NCBI RefSeq assembly: GCF_030580935.1
Contig: NZ_JAUQOM010000012.1
Span: 1 to 64,000 of the forward strand
DNA from: Sphingobium cyanobacteriorum
GTDB taxonomy: Bacteria > Pseudomonadota > Alphaproteobacteria > Sphingomonadales > Sphingomonadaceae
Length of the DNA: 64,000 nt
Direction: 5' to 3'
In this document: piece by piece, positions 7,774-17,109 of the stretch
Numbering within the stretch: position 1 is the first letter of the stretch
Layout of the letters: the number at the start of each line of letters is the position of its first letter
Program-made: the position numbers and the translations under genes
Notes under the pieces: generated by a model
Told to the model about the DNA's origin: nothing
What the model saw: the letters and a program-made list of their open reading frames with translations, nothing else
Databases searched by the model: none

Positions 7774-8696
7774 GCGACCTCTCGCACCTCGCCGAGAATT
7801 ACCGTGAGCGCGCGACGTGGGCCGACAAGGAACGGATCGCCTGGATTCGAATGGATCGATGGCTCGGCTTTCCGAAGGCGGAAACCGTGCGAAAGACCCT
7901 GGATGCGATGCTACGCTACCCGCCGCGCACGCGCATGCCATGTCTGCTGATCTACGGCCAGACCGGGATGGGAAAGTCCCGCATCGTCGAGCGCTTCGAG
8001 GCAGAGAACCCGCGTGGGTTCAACGATACAACGGGAACGGCGACGATCCCGGTCGTGGCCGTTCAGCTGCCGCCGCAGCCGACGGATGGCGAGTTCTACG
8101 GCGAGGTTCTCGAGAAGCTCGGCGCCGGCTTTGCGGGTCGCGGCGACGTCCAGCGAGCGCGGCAGCTCACCCGCCGGCTCATGGGGCAGGTGGGCGCTCG
8201 GATGCTGATCCTGGACGAGATCAACCACATGCTGGCCTGCACACCGCGCCAGCAGCGCGTCTTCCTCAACACACTTCGGTACCTGGCCAACGACCTGCAG
8301 CTACCGCTCGTCTGCACCGGCAACCATGAGGCGCGCGCGGCGCTGCTCACGGACGCGGCGCTGGCTGAGCGGTTCGACGCGGTTGAGCTCACCCGATGGC
8401 AGAACGACGAGCCGTTCCGGCTGCTGATGGTTACGCTCGCTGCGATCCTGCCCCTGCGCAGGCCATCTCAGCTGGAAGAGGAGCGATGCCGCACCGCTAT
8501 CCTCGACCTCAGCGACGGGAACACCGGCCGCATCTTCCGGCTTGTTGAAACGCTGGCCGTGCGAGCAATCGAGAACGGCACCGAGCGGATCGAGGTCGGA
8601 GACCTCGACGCGGACGATCTCGTGCTCCCCTCCGTCAGCATGAAGGCGTTGGCCCAGCGGCGTGGACGCGGGCGGGCGAAGGCGGCGGCAGCTTGA
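7770..8696 (+). CDS. tniB: TniB, AAA+ ATPase of the transposition machinery
   Basis: A 308-residue ATPase with Walker A (LIYGQTGMGKSRIVERF), Walker B (RMLILDEINHML) and a sensor-1-like CTGNHEAR. It corresponds to TniB/TnsC-like NTPases that recruit TniA to target DNA. The ATG overlaps the tniA stop (ATGA), indicating coupled translation. Length is usual for the family. Confidence 0.93.
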   Translation: MSDLSHLAENYRERATWADKERIAWIRMDRWLGFPKAETVRKTLDAMLRYPPRTRMPCLLIYGQTGMGKSRIVERFEAENPRGFNDTTGTATIPVVAVQLPPQPTDGEFYGEVLEKLGAGFAGRGDVQRARQLTRRLMGQVGARMLILDEINHMLACTPRQQRVFLNTLRYLANDLQLPLVCTGNHEARAALLTDAALAERFDAVELTRWQNDEPFRLLMVTLAAILPLRRPSQLEEERCRTAILDLSDGNTGRIFRLVETLAVRAIENGTERIEVGDLDADDLVLPSVSMKALAQRRGRGRAKAAAA

Positions 8697-8699
8697 GCC

Positions 8700-9845
8700 A
8701 TGACTGGGATGGCGATGCCGATCGCGCCTCGTCCTCGTCCCGACGAGTTGCCGTCGTCCTGGCTCGGGCGGACGGCGACCTGCTACGATATGTCGGTCGC
8801 CGAGTTCCGGCAGGTGCTATGGACGACAGGTCCGAGCATGAAAGCACGGCCGGATGTCGAATGGACTCTACACGAGGCGAAAAGCGTCGCAGCCGGTCTA
8901 CGGGTCGCATTGGAGGCAGTGCTCGACCTCGGGCTTAAGCGCCGCTGGCCGGGACTCGCGGTGGACTGGTTGCCCAGCACGGACGGCTTCGGCCGAGCGC
9001 GAGGTGAGCTCGATCTGGCATGGTGCCGCCACTGCCTTGCCGAAGCGCACGAGGCTGGTGGAGCTTATCTCGAGGCAGAGGCGGCGCTGCCGCTCGTCTT
9101 CTGTCATCGCCATGGCGCTTGGCGTCAGGACTACTGTCGGCGTTGTCGGCCGAGTCACTCGCCGCGGTTCACCTGGTCGGTCGGCATCGAGCTCGTGTGC
9201 GGAGATTGCGGCACGCCGCTCAGGGCGAGCCGCTGGGCGCAGCCGACGCCAGCGCCCTATTTCGAGCCGGAGGAAGCGGGCGCGGCGCTCCCAATCCTGT
9301 TCGCATTCGACGGCGAGGTCCGCAACGCACTGCTCGGCCATCCCGCACGCTTGCCAGGGATTGAGCCGGTGCCGGCTCGCCAGTTCCTCATCGTGCTGCG
9401 CGATTTTACCCGGGCACTGCTGGCGCCAAGCCTCTTCAGGACCAGTTACATCAACCTGTTCGACTGTCCCTTGCTTCCGATCATGCCGGAGCACAAACCG
9501 CGGACCTGGGACGAACAGCCGTACCATGAGCTTTCGCCATCCGGTCGAGCTCACGTTCTGAGCGCTGTGGCAGCGCTCCTCGCCGGCGAGCCCGTCAGCC
9601 GCCTGATGTCGGGCGCACATCTGCCTTTCCGCGAGCACCAAACGCTGGAAAAGCTTCTCCATTACGTGCCCCGCTGGGTGCAGGCATCGCTGATCCGAAG
9701 CAGTGCGGGCTGGCCGGCGCGCCTGCGCGCTCGCGTGGATGCCCATCACCGACAGACGGGTATGGACGTGGACGACGTTCTGGCGCAGTTTGATGCGTGG
9801 CGGGCCGAGCGCGAGCAGCGGCAGCGGACGTCGCTGATCGGGTGA
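8700..9845 (+). CDS. tniQ: TniQ, target-selection/accessory protein
   Basis: A 381-residue TniQ-domain protein. The N-terminus shows the family pattern (RPDELPSSWLGRTATCYDMS) and a zinc-binding cluster WCRHC...FCHRHG...YCRRCRP, ending near residue 165 with ELVCGDCG. TniQ-family proteins connect the ATPase with the target and are required for Tn5053-type transposition. It follows tniB after 3 bp. An alternative in-frame ATG lies at 8709. Confidence 0.88.
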   Translation: MTGMAMPIAPRPRPDELPSSWLGRTATCYDMSVAEFRQVLWTTGPSMKARPDVEWTLHEAKSVAAGLRVALEAVLDLGLKRRWPGLAVDWLPSTDGFGRARGELDLAWCRHCLAEAHEAGGAYLEAEAALPLVFCHRHGAWRQDYCRRCRPSHSPRFTWSVGIELVCGDCGTPLRASRWAQPTPAPYFEPEEAGAALPILFAFDGEVRNALLGHPARLPGIEPVPARQFLIVLRDFTRALLAPSLFRTSYINLFDCPLLPIMPEHKPRTWDEQPYHELSPSGRAHVLSAVAALLAGEPVSRLMSGAHLPFREHQTLEKLLHYVPRWVQASLIRSSAGWPARLRARVDAHHRQTGMDVDDVLAQFDAWRAEREQRQRTSLIG

Positions 9846-10163
9846 TCGCGATCTCGCCGGGGGCACGTAAGTGCCCATAGCGGATCAGAAATTTGCCAGT
9901 TCGATAATATGTATTATGTAAAGTCGAGGGAATTTTCCTGAGGCTTTCTTTGTTCCCGATCCCTCTGAATGAGGATGCGTTACCTCACACTCCGCTATAT
10001 CCTGGCTCTGTCTGCATCGCGGACAAGAACGGATGCATCGGCGCGCGTTCACGCTTTAACTATGATTTGGTTCCGGCGCTTCCCTCAAGTTTTGGGTTCG
10101 CCTAAACTGGAAGCAGGCCGTGCAGTGGTTAGCCCGTTGAGATCACCGGACGAGCCATCCCGA
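9846..10163. other. Intergenic region after tniQ
   Basis: A compact hairpin GGGCAC-gtaa-GTGCCC (9861-9876) just after tniQ may end its transcript. An AT-rich palindrome ATAATA-tg-TATTAT (9904-9917) stands out from the high-GC surroundings and could be a promoter or operator for the downstream kinase remnant. No gene recognised. Confidence 0.5.
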
Positions 10164-11650
10164 ATGAACGCCTCTCTCGCCATCAGCATGCCCGAGTTGA
10201 ACATGGCCGAGCGCACCCGGGCGTTCGCATGGGACCGCACGCCCCTGGGTCCGCGCAGCACTTGGCCGGCGGCCCTTCGCATCTCGGTCGATGCCATGCT
10301 TGCCTCGCTCCATCCCATGTGCCTGATCTGGGGGTCGGAGCGCATCCTGCTCTACAACGACGGTTATGCCCCCATCCTGGGCAGCCGGCACCCCGACGCG
10401 CTTGGTTACCCGACCGCGGAGGTATGGCCCGAACTATGGCCTGACCTGGAGCCGCTGATCGAGGGGGTGTTCCGGGGCGAAAGCGTCGCCTTCCGGGATC
10501 AGCCGCTCACCATGACCCGCAACGGGTTCACGGAGGAGACGTGGTACGACTTCGCCTACTCGCCCGTCTGGGACGACGAAGGCGAGGTCGCGGGCCTGAT
10601 GAACATCACCTCCGACAGCACCGCGCGCGTGAAGGCGAAGCGCGAGCGCGACGCCGCGACCGCCGAGGCGCAGGAAGCGGCGGTGTTCATGCGCAGCGTG
10701 CTGGCCGCCTCGACCGACTGCATCAAGGTCGTGGAGCTGGACGGCACGCTCTCCTTCATGAGCGAAGGCGGCATGAAGACGATGGAGGTCAGCGACTTCA
10801 ACGCCGTCGCCGGATGCCCCTGACCGAACTTCCTCAAGGAAGGCGGACCCGCCTACGCGAAGGAGGCGATCGAGGCAGCCAAGCGGGGCGAAACCACGCA
10901 CTTCGAGGCGCCGGCCGATACCTACCTCGGCACCGCCAAGCATTGGTCCATCTCGGTATCGCCCATTCCCGGGCTGGATGGGGAGACCGCCCGCATCCTG
11001 TCGGTGTCGCGCGACCACACCGCCCTGGAGCAGGTGCGCCAGCAGCAGCAGCTCCTCAATGGCGAGCTGGCGCACCGCATCAAGAACATCCTGACAATGG
11101 TGCAGTCGATCGCCAGCCAGACGATGCGCGACGCGCCCTCGCCGGAGGAGGCATCGGCCGACTTCGCTCCCGCCTCGCCTCCTTGGGGCGTGCGACCGAC
11201 GTGCTGACCGCATCGTCATGGCAGGAGGCTGGGCTGCACGAGGTGCTGGATGCCGGCCTGACGGCGGTCGCCGGGCAACGCGACCGGATAAAGATGGAAG
11301 GCCCGCGCATCCGGTTGAACTCCCAAGCCGCTCTGGCGTTGACCTTGGCCCTGCATGAATTGGCGACCAACGCCACCAAGTATGGAGCGTTGAGCAACGA
11401 GACGGGCACGGTGATGATCCAGTGGCAAGTGAGGGATGAGGAAGGTGGCCCCCACTTCTCCTTCCTCTGGCAGGAGCAGGGCGGTCCGCCGGTGTCGGCG
11501 CCGACCCGCCGGGGGTTCGGCTCCCGCATGATCGAACGCTCGCTACGTGGCTATTTCCGGGGCGATACCACGTTGAGCTACCCGGTATCTAGCGCCGAGT
11601 TCCGGATCGAAGCGCCGCTGGCAGGTGCCGGCGAGGCGATCGGCGCATGA
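10164..11650 (+). pseudogene. PAS/HWE-type sensor histidine kinase, inactivated by a stop and a frameshift
   Basis: The first frame codes a PAS sensor (WDRTPLGPRSTWPAALRISV, then a PAS domain) and stops at TGA 10821-10823 within GCP*PNFLKEGG, where TGG (Trp) would restore the protein. The same frame continues with a second PAS segment and an HWE/HisKA_2 phosphoacceptor (GELAHRIKNILTMVQSIASQ), then needs a one-base shift near 11166 to enter the ATPase domain (ALALTLALHELATNATKYGA, GFGSRMIERSLRGYF). Two independent lesions argue for a real pseudogene rather than one sequencing error, though both would be single-base changes. The end overlaps the following receiver gene by 4 bp, as in intact two-component operons. 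Confidence 0.8.
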
Positions 11651-12014
11651 CCATCGAGCAAGCCGAGCGGGCGCGAGCCATCCTGATCATGGAGGACGAG
11701 GCGTTCATCCGCTACGACCTTGTGGACTTCTTCGAGGATCGCGGCTTCGAGGCCGAGAATGCCGACCAGGCGATGCGCTGCTGGAAGCGAACGCCACGAT
11801 CTGGATCGTGCTAACCGACGTTGCCATGCCCGGATCGATGGATGGCATGAAGCTCGGCCACTATGTCCGCGACCGCTATCCCCCGACATTGCTGGTGGTG
11901 GTGTCCGGCATCGTGAAGGTGCACCCGTCCGAGCTGCCGACGCGGGCGGCGTTCATTCCCAAGCCTTTCGATTTACGATCGATCCTACGCACGATCGACC
12001 GTTTAGCGGCGTAA
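11647..12014 (+). pseudogene. Single-domain response regulator with a frameshift
   Basis: The protein starts MTIEQAERARAILIMEDEAF (receiver acidic pair ED) and reads well to ENADQA; there a one-base shift near 11775 is needed to continue as IWIVLTDVAMPGSMDGMKLG (phosphoacceptor D in LTDVAMPG) and AAFIPKPFDLRSILRTIDRL (conserved Lys in PKPF). About 122 residues when repaired, a stand-alone receiver domain. It would be the partner of the HWE kinase it overlaps. Confidence 0.8.
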
Positions 12015-12385
12015 TGGAAAGTGAAGGGGCTTGCTGCTGCCTCCATGGCGACAGCGTCCGTGGATATTCCTGGCGCATCCATTCGGTTATGACACCAACC
12101 AAGCGGCGGTGGTTCTCCGAGAATGATGCGTTTCTGCGGCTCGTTTCCGGCGAGCAGCTTCACAGGCGTATTTTGGTAGTTTGGAGGAAATGGCGCTTGC
12201 ACACCAAGCTGAACCCGCAGGTGCCTTCCTGCGCTATCGGGTCATCCCTGCTCGTTGAAAGATGCTCTCGATGCTGCGGGTCAAGGCGCCTGGCCACTGT
12301 TTGCTCGATATTGCCAACTCCACGACGATCTCCGGCCAATGTGCCAAGATTGGGGTACGCATTGGGATCGAGCGAGCCGACCGCT
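12015..12385. other. Gap between the receiver remnant and the sigma factor
   Basis: No firm gene. An ATG at 12190 behind TTGGAGG opens a 22-codon frame, and the next frame (about 12255-12400) reads as a plausible protein (LKDALDAAGQGAWPLFARYC) without its own start. Together they could be another frameshifted short gene, in keeping with the decay seen just upstream. Confidence 0.35.
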
Positions 12386-13060
12386 TCAGGCTGCCAGACA
12401 GCGATCGGCCGCGCGCTTCGTCCGCCAGCTTTGCAGCAGTTCGATCTGTCTCGTGTGCACCTCGTCGATAGATGGCGGCTCGGCCTGACAGATCGCATCG
12501 TCCGCAATGATCTGAGGTTCTGATCCGGAAGCCTCATCGCGGCTCGCGTGATCCATGAGTGCGCGCAGCATCTGCCGCCCCCTTACCACGCGGCTCTTGA
12601 TTGTGCCGACAGGAACCTGCTCGATCGTGGCCGCTTCTTCGTAGCTCAAGCCCTCGATTCCAACGAATTGAATGCACCGCTGCTGCTCGGGCGTCAGGCG
12701 TGGCCACAGGCGGCGAACATCGCTCAACGTCACGACCGACTCCTGGTTTGACGCCACCGGAACGTCGTTGAGTTCGGCAGTCTCGCCCACTTGTACCGTG
12801 CGTCGACGACGTACATGCGACAGAAACGAATTGCGAAGAATACGGAAGGTCCACGCCTTCATGTTCGTACCGGCTTCAAATGATGCGCGGCTGCGCCACG
12901 CCTTCAGCACGGTTTCCTGAACAAGATCCTGTGCAGCATCAGGATTTCTGGCTAGCGATCGTGCATAGCTTGCCAGCATGGGCATCAGGTTGCTCAATGC
13001 AGCGCCGAAATCAGCCCAGTCCTCGGCAAGTGGATGTTGTTCGTAGTCCGGCTGTTCCAC
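12386..13060 (-). CDS. ECF-family RNA polymerase sigma factor, EcfG-like
   Basis: A 224-residue sigma factor. Region 2 is visible as ARNPDAAQDLVQETVLKAWR and TNMKAWTFRILRNSFLSHVR, region 4 as LTPEQQRCIQFVGIEGLSYE and VPVGTIKSRVVRGRQMLRAL. These match general-stress-response EcfG/SigT-type factors of alphaproteobacteria, which normally work with NepR and PhyR; neither is encoded here. A C-terminal tail of about 50 residues after region 4 is longer than usual. GTG 13060 is preferred to TTG 13066 because GAGGG lies 8 bp upstream of it. It may have been served by the decayed HWE kinase pair nearby. Confidence 0.85.
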   Translation of the reverse strand: MEQPDYEQHPLAEDWADFGAALSNLMPMLASYARSLARNPDAAQDLVQETVLKAWRSRASFEAGTNMKAWTFRILRNSFLSHVRRRRTVQVGETAELNDVPVASNQESVVTLSDVRRLWPRLTPEQQRCIQFVGIEGLSYEEAATIEQVPVGTIKSRVVRGRQMLRALMDHASRDEASGSEPQIIADDAICQAEPPSIDEVHTRQIELLQSWRTKRAADRCLAA

Positions 13061-13092
13061 ACGCAAGGCCCTCGTTCGATCTAACCAGGGTG

Positions 13093-13116
13093 CGGTTTAT
13101 ACACCAGCCGGTTTAC
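13093..13116. promoter_or_regulatory. Two CGGTTTA half-sites upstream of the sigma factor gene
   Basis: CGGTTTAT (13093-13100) and CGGTTTAC (13109-13116) are tandem, 16 bp apart start to start. The second is the same half-site as in the putative TetR operators at 16619 and 30189. Regulatory role is inference. Confidence 0.35.
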
Positions 13117-13240
13117 TTATAGAGAACACCCCCTCCCCCTGGATTGTTCCGTCGTTCACAGATGAAGCTCGAGGGGCGGTCTCAGCGCGCGCTAGACGGA
13201 AGGCAGAAACCGTGAATCCGTCACATCGGGCGATGGCAGG

Positions 13241-14836
13241 TCAGCGCCTCCGCCTGCTCGCGAACCAGGCCCAGCTTGCGGGCAATACCGCTGACGCCAT
13301 CAATATCGTGCCGACAACATCATGGTCACGCTGAAGGATCGCGCCGGCGACCAGCATTCCGGCAGACAGGACGTTGGGATCGGCGCGCCGGAGCGAGGCC
13401 GGGGGTGAGACTGCGCGTTTGTGCAACTCGATCGGCAGCGCGCCCGACCGTGCGACACGCTCCGCGAAGGTCACCAAATCGGGGGATACCGCGGCCAGCC
13501 GGCCAAGGCTTGTCGCCAGCCGCCGTCCGCCCCGCTTGAGTCCGGCCGGGCCGATCCGCTCGCGCAGAAGTTCGCGCGCGATCGGCGCGGCGCGCGCGGC
13601 GATGTCGAAGCCGGGATCGAGCCGTCGCACGAACCCTTCGGCGATCAACAGGGTGCGCAGCAGCAGGGCGAGATCGGGCGGCAGCGCCAGCCGGTAGGTT
13701 CGCAGCAGCGCGAATACACGGCCGAAGATGTCGGCTAGCTCGATCTGCTGGAGTACCGCCCCGCGGAATCGCCCAGTGAGCGCGTCGAGGTCGCGGGCCA
13801 GCGCCTGACGATCGACATCGGTTTCGCCGGACCATTGCAGCAGCACGTCCGTGACCGACCGCGTATCCTCGCTTGCGATCGCAAGGATGAGCGTGACGAC
13901 CTCGTTCCTCCGGGCGGGGCTGAGCACGCCGACCGCGCCGAAGTCGATGAACGCGAGCGAGCGATCGGCAAGGACAAAGACGTTGCCGGGATGGGGGTCC
14001 GCGTGGAACCGGCCGTTGAAGATGATCATCCGCAGCACGGCATCCGCGTAGCGGCCGGCGACCTCCACGCCCCCCTCCTGCGCCCCGTCGATAATCTCGC
14101 GGACTGGCACGCCGTTGAGCCGCTCCTGCACGTTGATCCGGCGCCCGACCTGATCCCAGTAGAAGGCGGGCGTGCGGACGCCGAGCGGCTGCAGGAAGGC
14201 CCCGATGCTCTCGCAGGCTGCCGCTTCGGCACTGAGGTCCATTTCCTGCGACAGACTCTCCGCGAAAAACCGGAGCAGGTCGTCAGGTTTGAGGCGCCGT
14301 ATCTCCGGCGAGTGCCTCGCGGCAAGCCGCGCGATGCGGCGGAGCAGCCGAAGGTCGGCATCGACTCGTTCCGCGATCCCCGGCCGGCGTATCTTGACTA
14401 CGACTTCGGTTCCGTCGCGAAGGGTGGCGGCATGAACCTGCGCGATCGACGCCGCGGCGATCGGGTCGCGGCCGAAGCTCGCAAACACGTCCTCGATCGG
14501 GGAGCCGAGCGCGGCCAGGATCGTCGGCTCCAGCGCCTCGAACGGCAGCGGTGTCACGCGATCCTGCAGCGTTGCCAGCGCACGCACCCATTCCGGCCCT
14601 AGCAGGTCTTCACGGGTCGCGAGCACCTGCCCCAGCTTCACCGCGACAGGTCCAAGGTCCCGCAGCAGCGCGACGACCCGCTCGGGCGTACAGACGTCTG
14701 CCGGCTGCTCCGAGCGACCTGGCAGCAGACCCAGGCGAGCGGCCAAGCCGTTCAGCCCGTGGCGGCCCATGATCTGGATGAGTTCGGCAAGGCGCGCGCG
14801 CTCACCGAGTTGAGGCTCGTCGTCGTTGACGAGCAT
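13241..14836 (-). CDS. AarF/ABC1/UbiB-family kinase-like protein
   Basis: A 531-residue atypical kinase. The family signatures are present: KxGQ (AVKLGQVLATREDLLG), the Ala-rich nucleotide loop (AAASIAQVHAATLRDGTEVV), the catalytic HADPHPGNVFVL and metal-binding IDFGAVG. The C-terminus has two hydrophobic helices for membrane anchoring. UbiB-type proteins support ubiquinone biosynthesis or lipid handling; this plasmid-style copy sits with an MCE-domain protein and a TetR regulator, which hints at lipid or hydrophobic-substrate traffic rather than housekeeping quinone synthesis. Its ATG overlaps the TetR stop by one base. Confidence 0.88.
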   Translation of the reverse strand: MLVNDDEPQLGERARLAELIQIMGRHGLNGLAARLGLLPGRSEQPADVCTPERVVALLRDLGPVAVKLGQVLATREDLLGPEWVRALATLQDRVTPLPFEALEPTILAALGSPIEDVFASFGRDPIAAASIAQVHAATLRDGTEVVVKIRRPGIAERVDADLRLLRRIARLAARHSPEIRRLKPDDLLRFFAESLSQEMDLSAEAAACESIGAFLQPLGVRTPAFYWDQVGRRINVQERLNGVPVREIIDGAQEGGVEVAGRYADAVLRMIIFNGRFHADPHPGNVFVLADRSLAFIDFGAVGVLSPARRNEVVTLILAIASEDTRSVTDVLLQWSGETDVDRQALARDLDALTGRFRGAVLQQIELADIFGRVFALLRTYRLALPPDLALLLRTLLIAEGFVRRLDPGFDIAARAAPIARELLRERIGPAGLKRGGRRLATSLGRLAAVSPDLVTFAERVARSGALPIELHKRAVSPPASLRRADPNVLSAGMLVAGAILQRDHDVVGTILMASAVLPASWAWFASRRRR

Positions 14837-15513
14837 CACATGGTCCCTTTGTCGACGTGCCGCGGACGGCAGCCGTCGAGAAACAGATCAATCACGCGCA
14901 AGATACGTTCGCGAGCTGCATCGTCGTACGCGGGAGGAGACAGCCCGAGCGCCGCGCGGCGCATGGGCGCGACGACGACGAGCGTGACGAACTGCTCGGC
15001 AGCGAACACCGGGTCCGCCAGCGACAGCTCGCCCTTGGCATCGGCATGGGCGAGGATGGAGGCCACCCATTGGACAGCCCGCTGATAGCCGAAGTCGTGG
15101 ATGTTCGCCGCGAGCGCAGGAAAACGCACCGCTTGGGCAATGACGACGCGTTCCATCGAGGCGATCCGAGGCGTCAGGAGCCACTCGAGCAGGCGATCGG
15201 CGATGACGCGAAGGCGCGATGCAATGTCGGGTTCGTCGCTGCCGGAGGGTTCGAGCGCGCGCAGCTGCGTATCGATCTCGTCCAGGATGACAGCCTCGAA
15301 CACGCGAGCCTTGCTGCCGAACCGCGCGTACAGGGTTCGCTTGGAGATGCGCGCCTGTTCGGCGATCATGTCGGCACTGGCGCCGTCGAAACCGTGCTGG
15401 AAAAACAGCTCGCGGGCGCTCTTGAGGATATGCGAAGTCAGTCGGAGCGCGTCCTCGGTCGTCGGTCTGCCCATCTTCCCTGGGCGCCGGCTCTTCTTCT
15501 CGTCATCGCTCAA
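14836..15513 (-). CDS. TetR-family transcriptional regulator
   Basis: A 225-residue repressor: helix-turn-helix ILKSARELFFQHGFDGASAD and RISKRTLYARFGSKARVF at residues about 30-75, then a helical ligand domain resembling the AcrR/TetR_C groups. A TTG start at 15513 with GGAGA upstream is preferred; the open frame extends to 15765, but that N-terminus is low-complexity and unlike the family. It is sandwiched between mlaD-like and aarF-like genes in one leftward unit and may bind the dyad at 16619-16634. Confidence 0.82.
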   Translation of the reverse strand: MSDDEKKSRRPGKMGRPTTEDALRLTSHILKSARELFFQHGFDGASADMIAEQARISKRTLYARFGSKARVFEAVILDEIDTQLRALEPSGSDEPDIASRLRVIADRLLEWLLTPRIASMERVVIAQAVRFPALAANIHDFGYQRAVQWVASILAHADAKGELSLADPVFAAEQFVTLVVVAPMRRAALGLSPPAYDDAARERILRVIDLFLDGCRPRHVDKGTM

Positions 15514-15637
15514 TCTCGTTCTCCTGGAGCGAGGGTAGCGCGATCCGGACCCGTTGACGAGGATCACGCCGGGACGGTCGGTTCCTCGCCTGCCAGCCCG
15601 CTCTCCGACCAGAGTTGTCCTATCGTGTCGCGGTCGA

Positions 15638-16582
15638 TCACTGCCGCGACCCCGGCTTGTAGGTCGGGAGGGACGGTGCACCCACACCCAGCCCTTCCTG
15701 ATCGAGGCGAACGGCCGTATCTCTGACAGCGCCTGCCTTCTTCCTTGCTGAACGAACGGTTTCACGCAGTTGGGCCTCTTTCACGGTCGCGCTGCGGATC
15801 GTGGGTCGAACAGCCTCGACGCGAGCCGTGAGACGCACGGCTCCGCCACGGGCATTCAGCAACGCACGGTTCGCCCTGGCGAGGACGGTTGCGCGGCTTT
15901 CTACCACAGCGCTCCCCAACCGTTCGGCGCTTTCGCCGGATCGCTGCAAGGCGTCCCCCAGGGCCACGACACGCCCGCGGGCGCCGGTAAGCGCGTCAGA
16001 TGCCGCTCCAGCCTTGTCTGCCCAGCCTGCGGAACTCTCCGCGAGCGCCGCCAGCCGATCGCTGGCCCGCTGCTGTTGGGCGGCATCGAGGTTGCGCGAC
16101 ACGGAGTCGACTGTCCGGCTGATCTTGTCCACGAGCGCGACTGGATCCCCTCCCCCGCCAAGAAGCCCACCCTCCTTGGCGGGGATGATGGGAAGCTCAC
16201 CGACCCTCGTCGCGACGATCGGGGATGCACCGGACTTTGCGCCGTCGAGACTGATGTTGGCCGTCCCTGCCAGTGCGGATCGCGCGATCGTTGCCTTGAC
16301 ACCTGTGACGATGGGGGTTCCCGGTTCGAGGCTGATGGTGACGAGAACCGCTGAGGGATCAGCTCCGTCAAACCGTATGGACGTGACATGGCCCGCCGGG
16401 ACGCCCGAGAACGTCACTGGTGATCCCTTTTCCAGGCCGGCGACGCTCCCGGTGAAACGGATGAGATACGGGTTTCCGTCTCCACTTCGCGCATCGAAAA
16501 GCCAAAGGGTGAAGACGAGAAGCGTGCTCAGCAGAAGGCCGGTGACCGCGAGCACAAGGAATTTGTTGGATCGCGTTTCCAT
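15638..16582 (-). CDS. MCE/MlaD-domain substrate-binding protein
   Basis: A 314-residue protein with one N-terminal transmembrane helix (FLVLAVTGLLLSTLLVFTLW) and an MCE domain (IRFTGSVAGLEKGSPVTFSG, VPAGHVTSIRF, ARSALAGTANISLDG), followed by a long Ala/Ser-rich coiled-coil tail. MlaD-type proteins form hexameric periplasmic rings that pass lipids or sterol-like molecules to an ABC transporter. No MlaE/MlaF genes are here, so it would need chromosomal partners or act alone. Next to an acyl-CoA catabolic operon a role in importing a hydrophobic substrate is plausible but inferred. Confidence 0.82.
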   Translation of the reverse strand: METRSNKFLVLAVTGLLLSTLLVFTLWLFDARSGDGNPYLIRFTGSVAGLEKGSPVTFSGVPAGHVTSIRFDGADPSAVLVTISLEPGTPIVTGVKATIARSALAGTANISLDGAKSGASPIVATRVGELPIIPAKEGGLLGGGGDPVALVDKISRTVDSVSRNLDAAQQQRASDRLAALAESSAGWADKAGAASDALTGARGRVVALGDALQRSGESAERLGSAVVESRATVLARANRALLNARGGAVRLTARVEAVRPTIRSATVKEAQLRETVRSARKKAGAVRDTAVRLDQEGLGVGAPSLPTYKPGSRQ

Positions 16583-16618
16583 CGCAGGATGCAGACGTTA
16601 AGGCGAAGAAGTTTGTAA

Positions 16619-16634
16619 GTAAACCGTACCGTTT
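16619..16634. promoter_or_regulatory. Putative TetR operator between mlaD-like and thioesterase genes
   Basis: GTAAACCGTACCGTTT contains the imperfect dyad AAACCGTACCGTTT (6 of 7 pairs). It lies 37 bp from the mlaD-like start and 62 bp from the divergent thioesterase start. The same 14-mer with one change occurs upstream of emrA (30189-30202, minus strand). Binding by the TetR protein at 14836-15513 is inference. Confidence 0.5.
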
Positions 16635-16695
16635 TCCTGTGCTTGGCTTGTGGACGCGGCGGGGAACAGGAATCGTCTGGGCAGGGAGGGGTTTT

Positions 16696-17109
16696 ATGGT
16701 TGGAGACTTGAGCTTGCGACCGGGCGACATACCGTGGGGCAATCGGCTGGGCCTTGAGCTCGTTTCGATCGGCGACGGGCTCAGTTCGCTCCGGGTCGAT
16801 TGGCACGCGGAGCTGGCGGACGAGGAGGAGGCGCTCGCGACCGGTGTGTTGACGAGCCTCATCGATCAGGCCTGCGGCGTTGCCGTGATGTCTCGATTGG
16901 GCAGACGGCTGGCGATCTCCACCCTTAACCTGAAGGTGGACCATGTGCGATCCGCCGAGGCGAGATGCCCCGCGACGGCGTGGGCTCACTGCTACGACGC
17001 GACCGAGCACCGTGCGTTCGTACGCGCCGAAGTCTGGGATACAGATCCGTCTCACCTGATCGCGACTGCCCAAGGCGTCTTTTCGATCAATCGGGCTGTC
17101 GCCCCATGA
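16696..17109 (+). CDS. PaaI/hotdog-fold acyl-CoA thioesterase
   Basis: A 137-residue hotdog protein: ELADEEEALATGVLTSLIDQ then ACGVAVMSRLGRRLAISTLN is the conserved helix and strand pattern of PaaI-type thioesterases, with the catalytic acid/Asp region at SLIDQ. It hydrolyses acyl-CoA, releasing CoA. ATG 16696 follows AGGGAGGGG. First gene of a two-thioesterase operon divergent from the MCE operon. Confidence 0.8.
   Translation: MVGDLSLRPGDIPWGNRLGLELVSIGDGLSSLRVDWHAELADEEEALATGVLTSLIDQACGVAVMSRLGRRLAISTLNLKVDHVRSAEARCPATAWAHCYDATEHRAFVRAEVWDTDPSHLIATAQGVFSINRAVAP

Noticed and set aside
14836..15765. Long form of the TetR protein starting at 15765
   Set aside because: The extra 84 residues are Arg/Pro-rich and overlap the end of the mlaD-like gene; a TTG start at 15513 with a ribosome-binding site gives the family's usual length.
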